Shown here piece by piece: positions 31,690-43,500 of a stretch of 64,000 nucleotides of DNA. Numbering within the stretch: position 1 is the stretch's first letter; each line of letters opens with the position of its first letter. Location of the stretch: NCBI GenBank assembly GCA_019828595.1, contig JAHQRK010000023.1, positions 992,001 to 1,056,000 on the forward strand, written 5' to 3'. The notes below the pieces were generated by a model that was not told where the DNA came from, did no database searches, and was given only the letters and a program-made list of their open reading frames with translations. A program made the position numbers and the translations under genes. The stretch comes from Aphanomyces cochlioides (lineage: Eukaryota > Oomycota > Saprolegniomycetes > Saprolegniales > Verrucalvaceae).

Positions 31690-33551
31690 ATGCCAGGAAG
31701 CCCCACAAAGAAATCCAAGACGTCGACGGCGCACGAGCTTGTCTGCGATAACTTTATCCACGGCGTGTTTACTCCTGCCCAGAATGGAGCTTATCTTCCA
31801 ATCGAGTCCCCCTCAACGGGAGAAATCATTGGAAAAGTCGCACTTTCCGACAGTGCGGATGTGGAAGCGGCCGTTGCCCACGCCAAGCAAGCGTTTGGAC
31901 CATGGAGTGCCTTGACGATCAAAGCGCGCGCAGCGATTATGCTCAAGTTTCATGAATTGATTCGCCACAATGCAGACGAATTGGCAGACCTTGTTGTCCT
32001 TGAAAATGGCAAAAACAAGAGCGAAGCTTTGGCAAGTGTGTTGAAGGTTCAGTTGTGATATCTTCATCCCCTCTAATTCGTGCCACTTACATAGGGCAAT
32101 GAAACGGTGGAATATGCATGCAGCTTGCCTCAATTGATCCAAGGGCGTGTGCTGGAAGTAAGCCGTGGCATTACGTGCCATGAAGTCCGGGATCCGTTGG
32201 GTATAATCGTATCCATCGTTCCGTTCAATTTCCCTGTCATGGTCCCCCTCTGGACGGTTCCAATTGCCCTCACAACTGGCAATTGTGTCATTCTCAAACC
32301 ATCGGAAAAGGTATCTCATGAAAGATGGAAGCTCTCTGAATTCTCCCTCAGGTTCCAGCCACCATGACTCGTATTGCACAGCTTCTTACACAAGCTGGCG
32401 TTCCTCCGGGAGTCTTTCAAGTATATTCTTTCTTCATTTGCCGGAATAATGCTGGAAATAGATCATTCAAGGACAGATTCCTGCTGTGAACGCGCTTGTT
32501 GACCATCCTGATGTGAATGCCGTCACATTTGTTGGCTCATCGCCCGTTGCGCAATTGATTTCTCGTCGATGCCGAGCTCAGGACAAACGCGTATTGGCTC
32601 TGGGTGGTGCCAAAAATCACTTGGTAGCTCTTCCCGATGCTCCTGTGGATGCCACCGCTCGAGACATTGTGGCATCGTTTGCTGGATGTGCTGGTCAAAG
32701 GTATGTTCATCTATCGCAATGTTTCTGAATTGAATAACTTCATGGTAGATGCATGGCTGCCTCGGTCCTCTTGTTGGTCGGTCCCTGCGACGCCATTGTC
32801 GAAGCTGTCGTCGCAAAAGCTAAAGCTTTGACCCGTGGAACGTCTGCAGGTCAAGTCGGAGCTATCATTGACAAGGCTTCGCAACGCCGGTACGTCTCAT
32901 GAAGAAATTGAATAACTTACTCTCCTGAAGGATCATTCAATACATCGACGAAGCTGAAGCTGGAGGCGCTCAGGTCTTGGTGGATGGTCGATCCTGGGCT
33001 GAAGAACCGAAGGGTACAGAATTTCACGCATTAACTTTTGGCAATTTTGTAGGCTATTGGGTCGGTCCTACCGTGCTGTTGCACACAAACAAGGAAGACC
33101 TTGCTCTTCACCATGAAATCTTTGGCCCTGTGATCTCTGTCTATCAAGTATGGAATTCATGAAGCTCTTTACATTATGATGTTGCTTAGGTTTCGACATT
33201 TCACGAGGCGTTGGCGATTGAAAATGCCAATCCTTTTGGCAATGCTGCGTGCATCTATACAAGCAATGGAGGCCACGCCGAATATTTTCAAACCCGCTTC
33301 CGTGCTGGCATGATTGGCGTCAACATTGGCGTGCCTGTCCCTCGGTACGTCGATTAGCCTAGCCTCGCTGAAATATTCATAGTGAGCCTTTTTCGTTTGG
33401 TGGAATGTATGGCACTCAAAGCAAATATGGCGACATGGATATCACGGGCGATGGCTGTGTTGAATTTTGCACGACGCGACGCAAGATCACTGCCAAGTGG
33501 AGCTCCAGTGAAGGCCATGTCGATCGTGCCAACTTTGCAGGGCAGATGTAA
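31690..33551 (+). CDS. ALDH6A1: Methylmalonate-semialdehyde dehydrogenase
   Basis: CoA-dependent aldehyde dehydrogenase of valine and pyrimidine breakdown, which turns (methyl)malonate semialdehyde into acetyl- or propionyl-CoA. Nine exons: 31690-32046, 32095-32310, 32352-32420, 32462-32700, 32749-32889, 32931-33013, 33053-33147, 33190-33344, 33383-33551. They join to 507 aa with all introns GT-AG and 38-48 nt. Motifs: VPFNFPVMVPLW (NAD-binding entrance), VTFVGSSPVAQ, GGAKNH, the catalytic Cys in AGCAGQRCMA (C295), HHEIFGPVISVYQ, and the ending SFGGMYGTQSKYG, all typical of ALDH6. The length fits the family. The enzyme is usually mitochondrial, but this N-terminus (MPGSPTKKSKTSTAHE) is only weakly presequence-like. 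Confidence 0.92.
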
Positions 33552-33902
33552 GGCAGCAAGTAAGATCACACTGAATCAAACTCGTTTGTCCGTTGAGTTT
33601 TTCTTACTCTGACTGTTCTGGATGCACCAGCGAACGATGTTGAGCAGTCAGCCCAGGGTGCGCCGAGTGGGTGGGTGTTCTAGCCATTACATTCGTCGTC
33701 AGAATTTCAGCGAGTTCTCATCATCACCTCAACCTTCTCCATACGCACTTGATTCCACTTGCTCCTTCAGCAATGCCTCCACTGAAGAAGCTAGCAGGTC
33801 CCTTCGCAACTCCAGAATGTCGACTTATCGTCAAGTCCAAGCTGTCTTTGTCATCGTCATCGAGAAAAAACGTCGAACGATCAACATGCAATTAGTCCTT
33901 GA
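33552..33902. other. Convergent 3' spacer
   Basis: 350 bp between the convergent ends of the dehydrogenase and the bleomycin-hydrolase genes. No gene seen. Confidence 0.4.
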
Positions 33903-35474
33903 TTACAAGCAATTGCCCATGGGATCCCAAACTGGCAAGACGATGGGCGAGCCGTGTTCCCACACTTGCGCGTGTTCTGGCTTGAGGAATTTCTTGTGAA
34001 CGACGACTTGGTACATGTGTTCTTCAAACCAGTCGGCAGTCATGACATCAAATCCCTTAGCGCCACGCTTGGGTCCCCAGCTATTCTCGACCTTCCAACT
34101 ACTGGGTTTGTCTTCTCCTTCACGAACGTTGTAGCCGACAAAGACCATCGCATGCGTCATCGAGCCAGCCTACCGAGCAGGAATCGTCGAAGAGTCGTTA
34201 GTTTGAAATATTACCTTGAACTCTAAGCGTTCCTTCTTGGTCAAGCCATACTTGGTGCCAAAGACAGCCTCCATGTCGTACAACTTGGTCGAGTAAATGC
34301 CATGCAAGTCCAGCTCGGAATCAGCGTCGCAATCGCAGCCAAACCAGACGGGCATGTCAGCATCCAACTGCAGCTTGGCATAGCGCCACAAGTGTTCGAT
34401 GGAGAGGTTGAGGTACTTGACTCGCTTGCCTTCCACGACATTGCCAAGACGATCGACTACACGACAGCTTTAGAACTTGCCTGGACCCGATGGATACCTG
34501 TGAGGATTGTCGAGAAGGCATTGCGGGGATCATGGACAATCGAGACGTACTCGTTCAAGTCGAGGGGCACGACCGACTGGACAAACGATCGCGGTGTCAA
34601 GTTTGACACGCGGACGTGGTGCTCGTCCTTGTCATGGACTTCAAAATCAAACGAGGTGGGTGGCGTGCCCAAATGAATCGCAAGGATACGATGGCACACT
34701 TCCAGCATGGATAGTTTGGCTTCGTGGATTGCCGTCGGGGACGCATGCGACGCTTGGAGATCGCGGAGTTGCTTGGCGAACTCGCGCAGCTTGGAGCTCA
34801 AGAGGCGATTGAGGATCGTCGAGTCGAGCGTTTGGGTGGACTCGCCAAAGACGTTCTTTGGACACGCGCCGTACTTGTTGAAAATGTTGACGACCATATC
34901 CCATTGCCCTCCATCGTTCGTCGGGTCGTCTAAAAAGTGAGCGACAAGGCGCGAGTCCACGGGATCACTCGCCGTCGCAAGGATGTTTTCGAGGAAGAAA
35001 TTGCACTTCTCAAACTTGTCCTAAAGCACACCGTCATGTCATGCGCAAGACGAAGACGCACGTGTACCCAAAAGTAGAAGAAGTTTTGCGAGATTTCAAA
35101 GTCGCCCTTGAGGTTGTACTTGTGGTGGAGTGCTCGACGGAGTAACGTCGACGCTGCAAACAACCAGCAGCTAGAAAGACGGCACAGTCGAGCAGTCAAT
35201 GCAGGGGGACGTACCGGCCAGTTTCATTTTGATTGCATGCGTCCGTGTCGGGCAATTTCTTGGAGAAGACGTGCGTTTGACGCGAGATTTCTCGGCGGTT
35301 GCACACAACGTCGCGCCACTTGCCAGCCGTGATACCGTTCTGGGCAATTGTGTAGCGTGGCTCCGCGTCAAACTTATCCCTGATGGAATTGACAAAGTCG
35401 AGCGGGATTGGCGTCGGAGCGGAACCTAGAAGGCATCGACTTGAAGATTCATGTCATCGCGTCGTACTTGACAT
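33903..35474 (-). CDS. BLMH: Bleomycin hydrolase (peptidase C1B)
   Basis: Cytosolic papain-like aminopeptidase. Six exons on the minus strand: 35474-35468, 35425-35215, 35170-35068, 35020-34498, 34456-34215, 34169-33903, joined to 450 aa. The first exon is only 7 nt (ATGTCAA) before a 42-nt intron starting GTACGA; it gives MSSSAPTPIPLDFVNSI, much like known N-termini. Other introns are 41-47 nt, all GT-AG. Catalytic triad: C74 in GRCWLFAAS, H368 in MTHAMV, N391 in KVENSWG. Family segments are also present: NDGGQWDMVVNIFNKYG, PVWFGCD, ADWFEEHMYQVVVHK. The C-terminus (PVWDPMGNCL) extends just past the usual WDPMGAL. The family forms a hexameric barrel and trims peptides. It lies 284 bp downstream of ATPase copy 2 on the same strand. 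Confidence 0.92.
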
Positions 35475-35758
35475 CCGGGGTCAGGAATCTTTTCTGGCCA
35501 AAGTTCATGGGAGATCCTTGTCCCATCAAGTACGCTAGTCAGACCAACGCACTTCATGAACTCAAAGTTCATCTCCCCGTCGAGACCTCGGCAGCTCTGG
35601 AGCTCATTGCGCTTGCGACTGTCCTGGGCTTGGAATCGAGATGGAGAAAGAGAGGAAGACAGGAGACGTGGTTTCAAAACTGTCATCTATTACTCGTGTA
35701 CAATTACTACTACTCGTTTGGTTGACACTCTGTCCTCTGGAGTTCAAACATAAACGAT

Positions 35759-38700
35759 TTAAGCAACAGTGCGGCTCGCGCGGATCGAGCGAGCGACGCT
35801 GGTCACCTTGCTGTGGGCCATCGAAGGGTGGCCAGCGTTGATGCGCGACGTGAACGCAGTGCTGGTATACGACGATTGGTTCAACACATAGTTGACGGCA
35901 AACTTGATCAAGTCGAGAGGGAATTGCCACACAATCGACCACAACCAAGCAATGACCAAGTAGCCCCAGCCACAGCCGATCACAGCCACACGGTCAGATG
36001 GATAGCCGTTGAAGCCCAAAGCACCGATCACACTTGCAGCCACTTGAGCCACCACGAAAGCAATCAACAACAAGTTGCAAGGCTTCTCGGCAAAGAACCA
36101 AGTGTTGATACCAGCCGTACGCGTGACGAAAATCAAAGCTTGACCAGAGATCGACACTTGCATGTAGATGAAACCACGCAAGATACCATCCTTCTTTTGC
36201 ATACCAGGACCGATCAACTTGTGGCTCTTCGACCACGTCGAGTTAAAGTTGGAGTAACCCCACACGTAGTCGCAGAAACCAACACCGTTCGTCAATGGCA
36301 AGTAGTCATGGCCGATGAAAGACACACCGTTGGCACGAGCAGCAGCTTGGGCGACGTTGTATTCCTTGTCCGAGCCATAAGCAGACTTGGATTGACCCAC
36401 AGTGTATTGGTGCAAGAATTGCTGGTAGGTTTCTTCAGCTTCAGGTTCGACATCGTTGGGCAAGTCGTTGATGTGGTTGCCCTTCAAGTGCTTGAACAAG
36501 TCTGCACGAGTCTTGCTGTACTTTTCTTCGTACTTCTCCCAGTAGCCGTTCACGTAGTTGATGCGGGCGTTGCCCAAAGCAGCATAGTCAGAGTTCTTCA
36601 TCACAGAGCCGTCCAATTCACCGCAACCGCTCGAGTTGGAAGACACGGAGCATTCCAAGATCGATTGAGTGAAGTAGTCATTGCAGTGGTCCTTGATGCA
36701 GTTCACGCACAAGTCTTCCGAGTCAATAAAGCCGCTGAAGGCAGACGTTTGGTACGTGATCGAGAACAACACAATTGTACTCAAGGTCAACCACAAGCCA
36801 AAGCAGATCGACGAGATAAACACACTCTTCAACTTCCACGAGTCAGGCGTGCGGCTAGCCGTCACATTGTCCTTCGAGATCGTCAAAATCGTACCATCGT
36901 TCAAAATGGCCAACACGACAACCAAAATCGTCGGGAAGTACCAGTTGTAGCACACAGTCAACAAACCAAACGTGCACACGATACGCACAGTCATCGCAAT
37001 CGAGTACATGGCGTAGTTCTTCATGCGCAAGAAAATCTCACGACTCATGCGGATAGCAGTGATGATCACACTCAAACCAGGAGACACCAACACGATATCG
37101 GCAGCAGCACGAGCTGCGTCCGTGGCATCATCGACGGCAATACCAATATCGGCTTGGGCCAAAGCAGGGGCATCATTCACACCATCACCAGTCATACCCA
37201 CAACCTTGTTCAAGCTTTGCAAGTGACGCACAATTTCAAACTTGTGTTCAGGGAACACTTGAGCAAAGCCATCCGTTTCGTAGACCAATTGAGCCAAGTT
37301 CATGCCAGGAGGAGGAGCTTGGTTGAAGAAACTCGTGTCCAAAATGTTCGTGGGCATTCCCAATTGACGGCACGTTTCAATAGCAATCACACGGTGATCA
37401 CCCGTGACCATCTTGACAGCCACACCCAAGTCAATAGCACGGCGAATTGTTTCAGCAGTGTCATGGCGAGGAGGATCGAACAAAGGCATCAAACCAACCA
37501 ACTTCCATTCAGCCTTGTCGAGGTCGACGTCGCCCTCTGAAATGGACACACCCAAACCACGGTAACCGCGGCTGGCATATTCGTTGATCACACCTTCCAC
37601 TTCTTCACGCAAAGATTCAGCATTCACGTCCATGTCCAAGCACACTTGAGGAGCACCCTTGCACGTGCGGAAGATGCGGCCAGTGTCGTTTTCGCGGAGC
37701 TTGGCAATCGTGCGCTTGGTTGTGGGGTCGAAAGGAGTGTAGTGCAACAACGTGTACTTTTGCCACAACGTGTCCTTTCCAGGGTACGTTTCAAAGCACA
37801 CAATATCAATCGCTTCGTTGTTTTCAGTACGGGCGGCCAAAGCAGCATCGCGCAAGATTTGGTCCTTCGAAAAGCCGTTGTAGGCAATGAGGTTGTCCTT
37901 GTCGACGCTCAACTTGTTCAACGTAAGCGTACCAGTCTTGTCCGAGCACAACACTTCCATCGAAGCCATTTCTTCAATCGACGTCAAACGAGTCACAATC
38001 GCGTTTTCCTTGGCCAAAGCAGACGAACCGATGGCCAACGTCACACTCAACACCGTTGGCATGGCAACGGGAATACCACCGACAATCAACACCAAGATGT
38101 TGGCCACACCCAAGCAACCATCCGTGATGATCAAGCAGGGGTTTTCGTCCTTGCGGGAGCCCATTTGCACAATCAATTCAATGATGCACCACAACACAAT
38201 CGACACCATGCAAAAGTTACCGACAGTCGTCAACACTTCTTGCAAGCGGCCATGGGATTCAGCGCCGGCGATTTGAGACGCAGCACGGCCCAGGAACGTG
38301 TTCACACCCGTGTTGGTCACCACAGCTTCGATTTCACCTTGCTTGCACACCGAACCAGAGTAACCTTCGTCACCGGTCGACTTGGTCACTGGCAACGATT
38401 CACCCGTCAAGGACGATTGATCGATCTTGACCGGATCACCTTCCAAGAACTTCAAGTCGGCAGGCAACACATCACCCAAACGGACACGGATCACATCACC
38501 AGGGACCAATTGGTCAGCGGGGATCTTGGCAATAGCACCGTCACGGAAGACCTTGGCTTCAGGGGCCAATTGACCCATCAAGGCGGCGACGGCATCACCG
38601 GCTTGCATTTCTTCAAAGTAACCAATACAGGCGTTCAACAAAAGAAGCGCCAAAATCAAGGCAAAATCGGGAAAGTCCAACAAGACGATGGACAAAATAG

Positions 38701-38965
38701 CAGCCACTTCCATGGCCCACGACAAAGGGTTCCACATGAAGCCCAAGAAGACCATCAAGCGGTTGACCTTGGCTTCGGGCAACTTGTTGGGTCCATGTTC
38801 CAAAATACGCTTTTGCGCTTCGGCCGTGCTCAAACCTTCGCGGGTCGCCTTGAGTTTGTCCAAAGCAGCGTTCAAGGGAATGGCACCCCATTCCACTTGG
38901 CCAACATCATTGACATAGTTCTTCTGATCGTTGGGCGTCGTCATCGATTGGTAAGCGGCAGCCAT
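35759..38965 (-). CDS. PMA: Plasma-membrane H+-ATPase, copy 2
   Basis: Second proton pump, 1068 aa, inverted relative to copy 1. The ATG at 38965 opens MAAAYQSMTTPNDQKNY. After about residue 20 the protein equals copy 1. The DNA appears identical over nearly the whole coding region: even long antisense frames, such as the 575-codon frame at 35813-37540, are the same in both. Differences are confined to the first 60 bp and one base near the stop. The flanks before the ATG and after the stop are unrelated. All P-type motifs (TGES, DKTGT, TGDGVNDAP) and the large Cys-containing loop between segments 7 and 8 are present. It is divergent from copy 3, sharing a 1.6-kb promoter region. Confidence 0.93.
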   Translation of the reverse strand: MAAAYQSMTTPNDQKNYVNDVGQVEWGAIPLNAALDKLKATREGLSTAEAQKRILEHGPNKLPEAKVNRLMVFLGFMWNPLSWAMEVAAILSIVLLDFPDFALILALLLLNACIGYFEEMQAGDAVAALMGQLAPEAKVFRDGAIAKIPADQLVPGDVIRVRLGDVLPADLKFLEGDPVKIDQSSLTGESLPVTKSTGDEGYSGSVCKQGEIEAVVTNTGVNTFLGRAASQIAGAESHGRLQEVLTTVGNFCMVSIVLWCIIELIVQMGSRKDENPCLIITDGCLGVANILVLIVGGIPVAMPTVLSVTLAIGSSALAKENAIVTRLTSIEEMASMEVLCSDKTGTLTLNKLSVDKDNLIAYNGFSKDQILRDAALAARTENNEAIDIVCFETYPGKDTLWQKYTLLHYTPFDPTTKRTIAKLRENDTGRIFRTCKGAPQVCLDMDVNAESLREEVEGVINEYASRGYRGLGVSISEGDVDLDKAEWKLVGLMPLFDPPRHDTAETIRRAIDLGVAVKMVTGDHRVIAIETCRQLGMPTNILDTSFFNQAPPPGMNLAQLVYETDGFAQVFPEHKFEIVRHLQSLNKVVGMTGDGVNDAPALAQADIGIAVDDATDAARAAADIVLVSPGLSVIITAIRMSREIFLRMKNYAMYSIAMTVRIVCTFGLLTVCYNWYFPTILVVVLAILNDGTILTISKDNVTASRTPDSWKLKSVFISSICFGLWLTLSTIVLFSITYQTSAFSGFIDSEDLCVNCIKDHCNDYFTQSILECSVSSNSSGCGELDGSVMKNSDYAALGNARINYVNGYWEKYEEKYSKTRADLFKHLKGNHINDLPNDVEPEAEETYQQFLHQYTVGQSKSAYGSDKEYNVAQAAARANGVSFIGHDYLPLTNGVGFCDYVWGYSNFNSTWSKSHKLIGPGMQKKDGILRGFIYMQVSISGQALIFVTRTAGINTWFFAEKPCNLLLIAFVVAQVAASVIGALGFNGYPSDRVAVIGCGWGYLVIAWLWSIVWQFPLDLIKFAVNYVLNQSSYTSTAFTSRINAGHPSMAHSKVTSVARSIRASRTVA

Positions 38966-40541
38966 GATGGTCAAGCCACGTGAGCAGACGCTTGCGAATT
39001 GAAAACTGGCCAGCCTTGGTTGTTTCTCACACGATCCTCTCCATGGGATGTGGATGCGCAACTGGCACATTTCCATGGGGAGGGTCCCCCCTCACGTCTG
39101 GGTCTCGTTGCAGTTTGTATGGACTCGACTATGTTTGGGGGGAGGGGGTGGGTATAAAAAGTGTCAATGTGCGCAATTATAAGGGTCGGGGTACTGTAAC
39201 CAATTTCATTACACCAACCAAGCGTGGTGGATACACACAAAGCATTAAATTACGCTCGCAATGAGACACGGTGACGCCACGTGAGGGGAGGAGGGGCACT
39301 CTCTCTCTCTTGGGACATCTCTTGAGTTGTTTCTGTTGGATCAGTCCAGCAGTATAAAGTCCAGCTTGCTCCTTGGTTTTATCTCTTTCTCGTCCGGATA
39401 CAACGTACAGTACACAGTACATTTGTACATGAGTGTATTAGGTAGGTGTACTTGTCGTACGTGTCTCGACATGACAAGGTCCCTGCAGTGTACACTGGAT
39501 TGAACGTGTGCTTATCGCGTGTGGGGTGTCATATGAGCGATCTACCGTAGGATTTGACGCCATCCCCGCCGCCGACGACGACGATGACATGGAGAAAGAG
39601 GCTTGGCTTTCTTTTCTCCATCATGATGGGACATCTCGCAAACAACTGCCTCTTGTGTGACACCGCTCGTCCGGTCGCCTTATCCGGACTGGTCAGCGGC
39701 AAAAGCCATGGAAAGATGTGGAGTAGTAGCAAAGACATGCCATGTCGACGGCCACGACGACCAGAACAGCGTGGTACACGTGTATAAAAGTGGATTCATG
39801 ACAAGGATATCAGGAAACTCTGAAGCAAGGAGAAGCCACGAACGAGCAGACGCGATGGAGTCTCAAGATCATGTCGCAGTCGTCCGGATAGGAGTGGAGG
39901 ATGCGGCGTTCGGGAAACGTGCCGATTGTCGATCGGTTGTTGTACGGAACACGTTGCGAGCGTTAGCTACGCTTCGTAACGCGTTCCATGACAGCCTTCC
40001 CTGCCAAGGAAGAGAACCATGGGTGGATTACATTGCCTGGTAATGTCATCGTCTGCTTCGATCTTGAGAATTCCATGGACAGGAGTCGTTCAAGCTCCGT
40101 GATCTTTCCAAGACCCGAGATGCTTCGATCCACCAACTGCGAGATGGAGCCTATGACACAACACTTGGCATTGGTGCGCCGCGTAATGAGATCTACGTCT
40201 GGATAATATCAACGACATGGATGCCTCCCGATCCAGCGCGCAACCTCAACGTGTATCAAATGGGTCCTCTGTGTACATGAAACCTCACACGTTTGAAATG
40301 TCGCCCCGCAAAGTTAGAACAATTTGAACAGCAAGCTCACTTGCAACCCTCGACCTTTCGCCTTGCGAATCGTTGCGATCGAAGATTTCCAAGCGTCGCC
40401 TCGGCAAATGTTCCATGCCCTTTCGCCTTGCGAATCGTTGCGATCGAAGATTTCCAAGCGTCGCCTCGGCAAATGTTCCATGCCCTTTCGCGTCGTACTC
40501 CAGAGGCACTTTGAATTTCCCAGAGGGTTATTCAGACGGCG
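38966..40541. promoter_or_regulatory. Divergent promoter region of ATPase genes
   Basis: 1576 bp between the divergent starts of ATPase copy 2 and copy 3. It contains a GGGGGGAGGGGG run and a possible TATA (GTATAAAA, 39153-39160), a CT run (39300-39310) and a 65-bp tandem repeat near copy 3. I see no gene. The reading frames present are short. Confidence 0.45.
40355..40484. repeat. 65-bp tandem repeat upstream of ATPase 3
   Basis: Two copies, 40355-40419 and 40420-40484, plus the start of a third (CTTTCGC). The unit begins CTTTCGCCTTGCGAATCGTT and the copies look identical. The array ends 57 bp before the ATG of ATPase copy 3, so it lies in its promoter or 5' leader. Confidence 0.88.
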
Positions 40542-43500
40542 ATGGCAAGTGCATACCAGTCCTTGACGACGCCCCACGAACAGAAGAACTACATCAATGA
40601 TGCTGGCCAGATGGAATGGGGTGCTATCCCATTGAATGCCGCATTGGATAAACTCAAGACGTCCCGAGAAGGATTGAGCACTGGCGAGGCTCAGAAACGA
40701 CTCAAGGAGCATGGACCGAACAAGCTCCCAGAGGTGAAAGTCAACCGCCTCATGCTCTTCTTGGGCTTCATGTGGAACCCTCTCTCGTGGGCCATGGAAG
40801 TGGCTGCCATTTTATCCCTCGTACTCCTCGATTTTCCCGACTTTGGTTTGATCATGGCTCTGTTGCTCTTGAACGCTTGCATTGGTTACTTCGAAGAAAT
40901 TCAAGCTGGTGATGCCGTCGCCGCACTGATGGGTCAATTGGCTCCTGAAGCCAAGGTCTTCCGCGACGGAGCCATCACTCGTATTCCCGCTGATCAACTT
41001 GTGCCTGGCGATGTCATTCGCGTCCGTTTGGGTGATGTGTTGCCTGCCGACTTGAAGTTCTTGGAAGGTGATCCGGTCAAGATCGATCAATCGTCCTTGA
41101 CGGGTGAATCGTTGCCAGTGACCAAGTCGACCGGTGACGAAGGTTACTCTGGTTCGGTGTGCAAGCAAGGTGAAATCGAAGCTGTGGTGACCAACACGGG
41201 TGTGAACACGTTCCTGGGCCGTGCTGCGTCTCAAATCGCCGGCGCTGAATCCCATGGCCGCTTGCAAGAAGTGTTGACGACCGTCGGTAACTTTTGCATG
41301 GTGTCGATTGTATTGTGGTGCATCATTGAACTGGTTGTTCAAATGGGTTCACGCCTTGATGAAAACCCCTGCCTCATTATTTCTGACGGCTGCTTGGGTG
41401 TGGCCAACATCTTGGTCTTAATTGTCGGTGGTATTCCCGTTGCGATGCCCACAGTGTTGAGCGTCACTTTGGCTATTGGTTCGTCTGCTTTGGCCAAGGA
41501 AAATGCGATTGTGACTCGTTTGACGTCGATTGAAGAAATGGCGTCGATGGAAGTGTTGTGCTCCGACAAGACAGGAACTCTCACGTTGAACAAGCTCAGT
41601 GTCGATATGGACAACTTGATTCCCTACAACGATTTTACCAAGGACCAAATCCTCCGTGATGCTGCTTTGGCTGCCCGGACTGAAAACAACGAAGCCATCG
41701 ACATTGTGTGCTTTGAAACTTATCCCGAGAAGGACATGCTGTGGCAAAAGTACACCTTGTTGCACTACACTCCGTTTGACCCAACGACAAAGCGAACCAT
41801 CGCCAAGCTTCGTGAAAATGCCACCGGTCGAATCTTCCGGACATGCAAGGGAGCTCCCCAAATCTGCCTCGATATGGACGTCAATGCTGAATCCCTCCGA
41901 AAGGAAGTCGAAGGACGCATCAATGAGTACGCCGCCCGTGGTTATCGTGGTCTGGGCGTGTCCATTTCAGAGGGCGACGTCGACCTCGACAAGGCTGAAT
42001 GGAAGTTGGTTGGTTTGATGCCTTTGTTCGATCCTCCTCGCCATGACACTGCTGAAACAATTCGCCGTGCTATTGACTTGGGTGTGGCTGTCAAGATGGT
42101 CACGGGTGATCACCGTGTGATTGCTATTGAAACGTGCCGTCAATTGGGAATGCCCACGAACATTTTGGACACGAGTTTCTTCAACCAAGCTCCTCCTCCT
42201 GGCATGAACTTGGCTCAATTGGTCTACGAAACGGATGGCTTTGCTCAAGTGTTCCCTGAACACAAGTTTGAAATTGTGCGTCACTTGCAAAGCTTGAACA
42301 AGGTTGTGGGTATGACGGGTGATGGTGTGAACGATGCTCCTGCCTTAGCCCAAGCTAACATCGGCATTGCTGTTGACGACGCCACGGATGCTGCACGTGC
42401 CGCTGCTGACATGGTCCTCGTTTCTCCTGGTCTTAGTGTGATCATCACTGCTATCCGCATGAGTCGTGAGATTTTCTTGCGCATGAAGAACTACGCCATG
42501 TACTCGATTGCGATGACTGTGCGTATCGTGTGCACGTTTGGTTTGTTGACTGTGTGCTACAACTGGTACTTCCCGACGATTTTGGTTGTCGTGTTGGCCA
42601 TTTTGAACGATGGTACGATTTTGACGATCTCGAAGGACAATGTGACGGCTAGCCGCACGCCTGACTCGTGGAAGTTGAAGAGTGTGTTTATCTCGTCGAT
42701 CTGCTTTGGCTTGTGGTTGACCTTGAGTACGATCGTGCTGTTTGCAGTCGCTTACAGCACGAATGGATTCGATGGCATCGCCAAAGCTGAAAACCTGTGC
42801 GTGAGCTGCATCAAGGATCACTGCCATGACTTCTTCACGGACAAAGTCCAAACATGCTCGCTCACTGGCAACTCGAGCTCGTGTGGTGAACTCGATGGCT
42901 CGATCACCAAAGGCTCGTCGTACGATCTCCTGGGCGCTGAACGTGCGGGGCATATCAAAGCCTACTGGGATGAATACTCTGCCAAGTACAAGCACGGCTT
43001 TGACGATATCTTCAAGAACCTACAAGTAAACCACATCAACCACTTGGGTGTCGAGCCTGAAGCCCTTGAAGCATACAACCAGTATGTGTACCAATACACA
43101 GTCGGCAAGAGTGGTGCTGCATTCAAAGGAGACTACTCGGTGGCTCAATCGGCTGGTCGAGGCAACGGTGTGTCGTTTGTCGGCCACGACTACTTGCCTC
43201 TCACAAACGGCGTTGGCTTTTGTGATTATGTCTGGGGTTACTCCAACTTTAACTCGACGTGGTCGCGTGGAAAGAAGTCGATTGGACCTGGCATGCAAAA
43301 GAAGGATGGCATCATGCGTGGACTCATCTACACGCAAGTGTCGATCTCTGGCCAGGCGTTGATCTTTGTCACGCGCACTGCGGGCATTAACACTTGGTTC
43401 TTTGCCGAGAAACCATGCAACTTGCTCTTGTTTGCCTTTGTAGTCGCTCAAGTCGCCGCCAGTGTCATCGGTTACTTTGGCTTCCAAGGCTATCCGTCGG

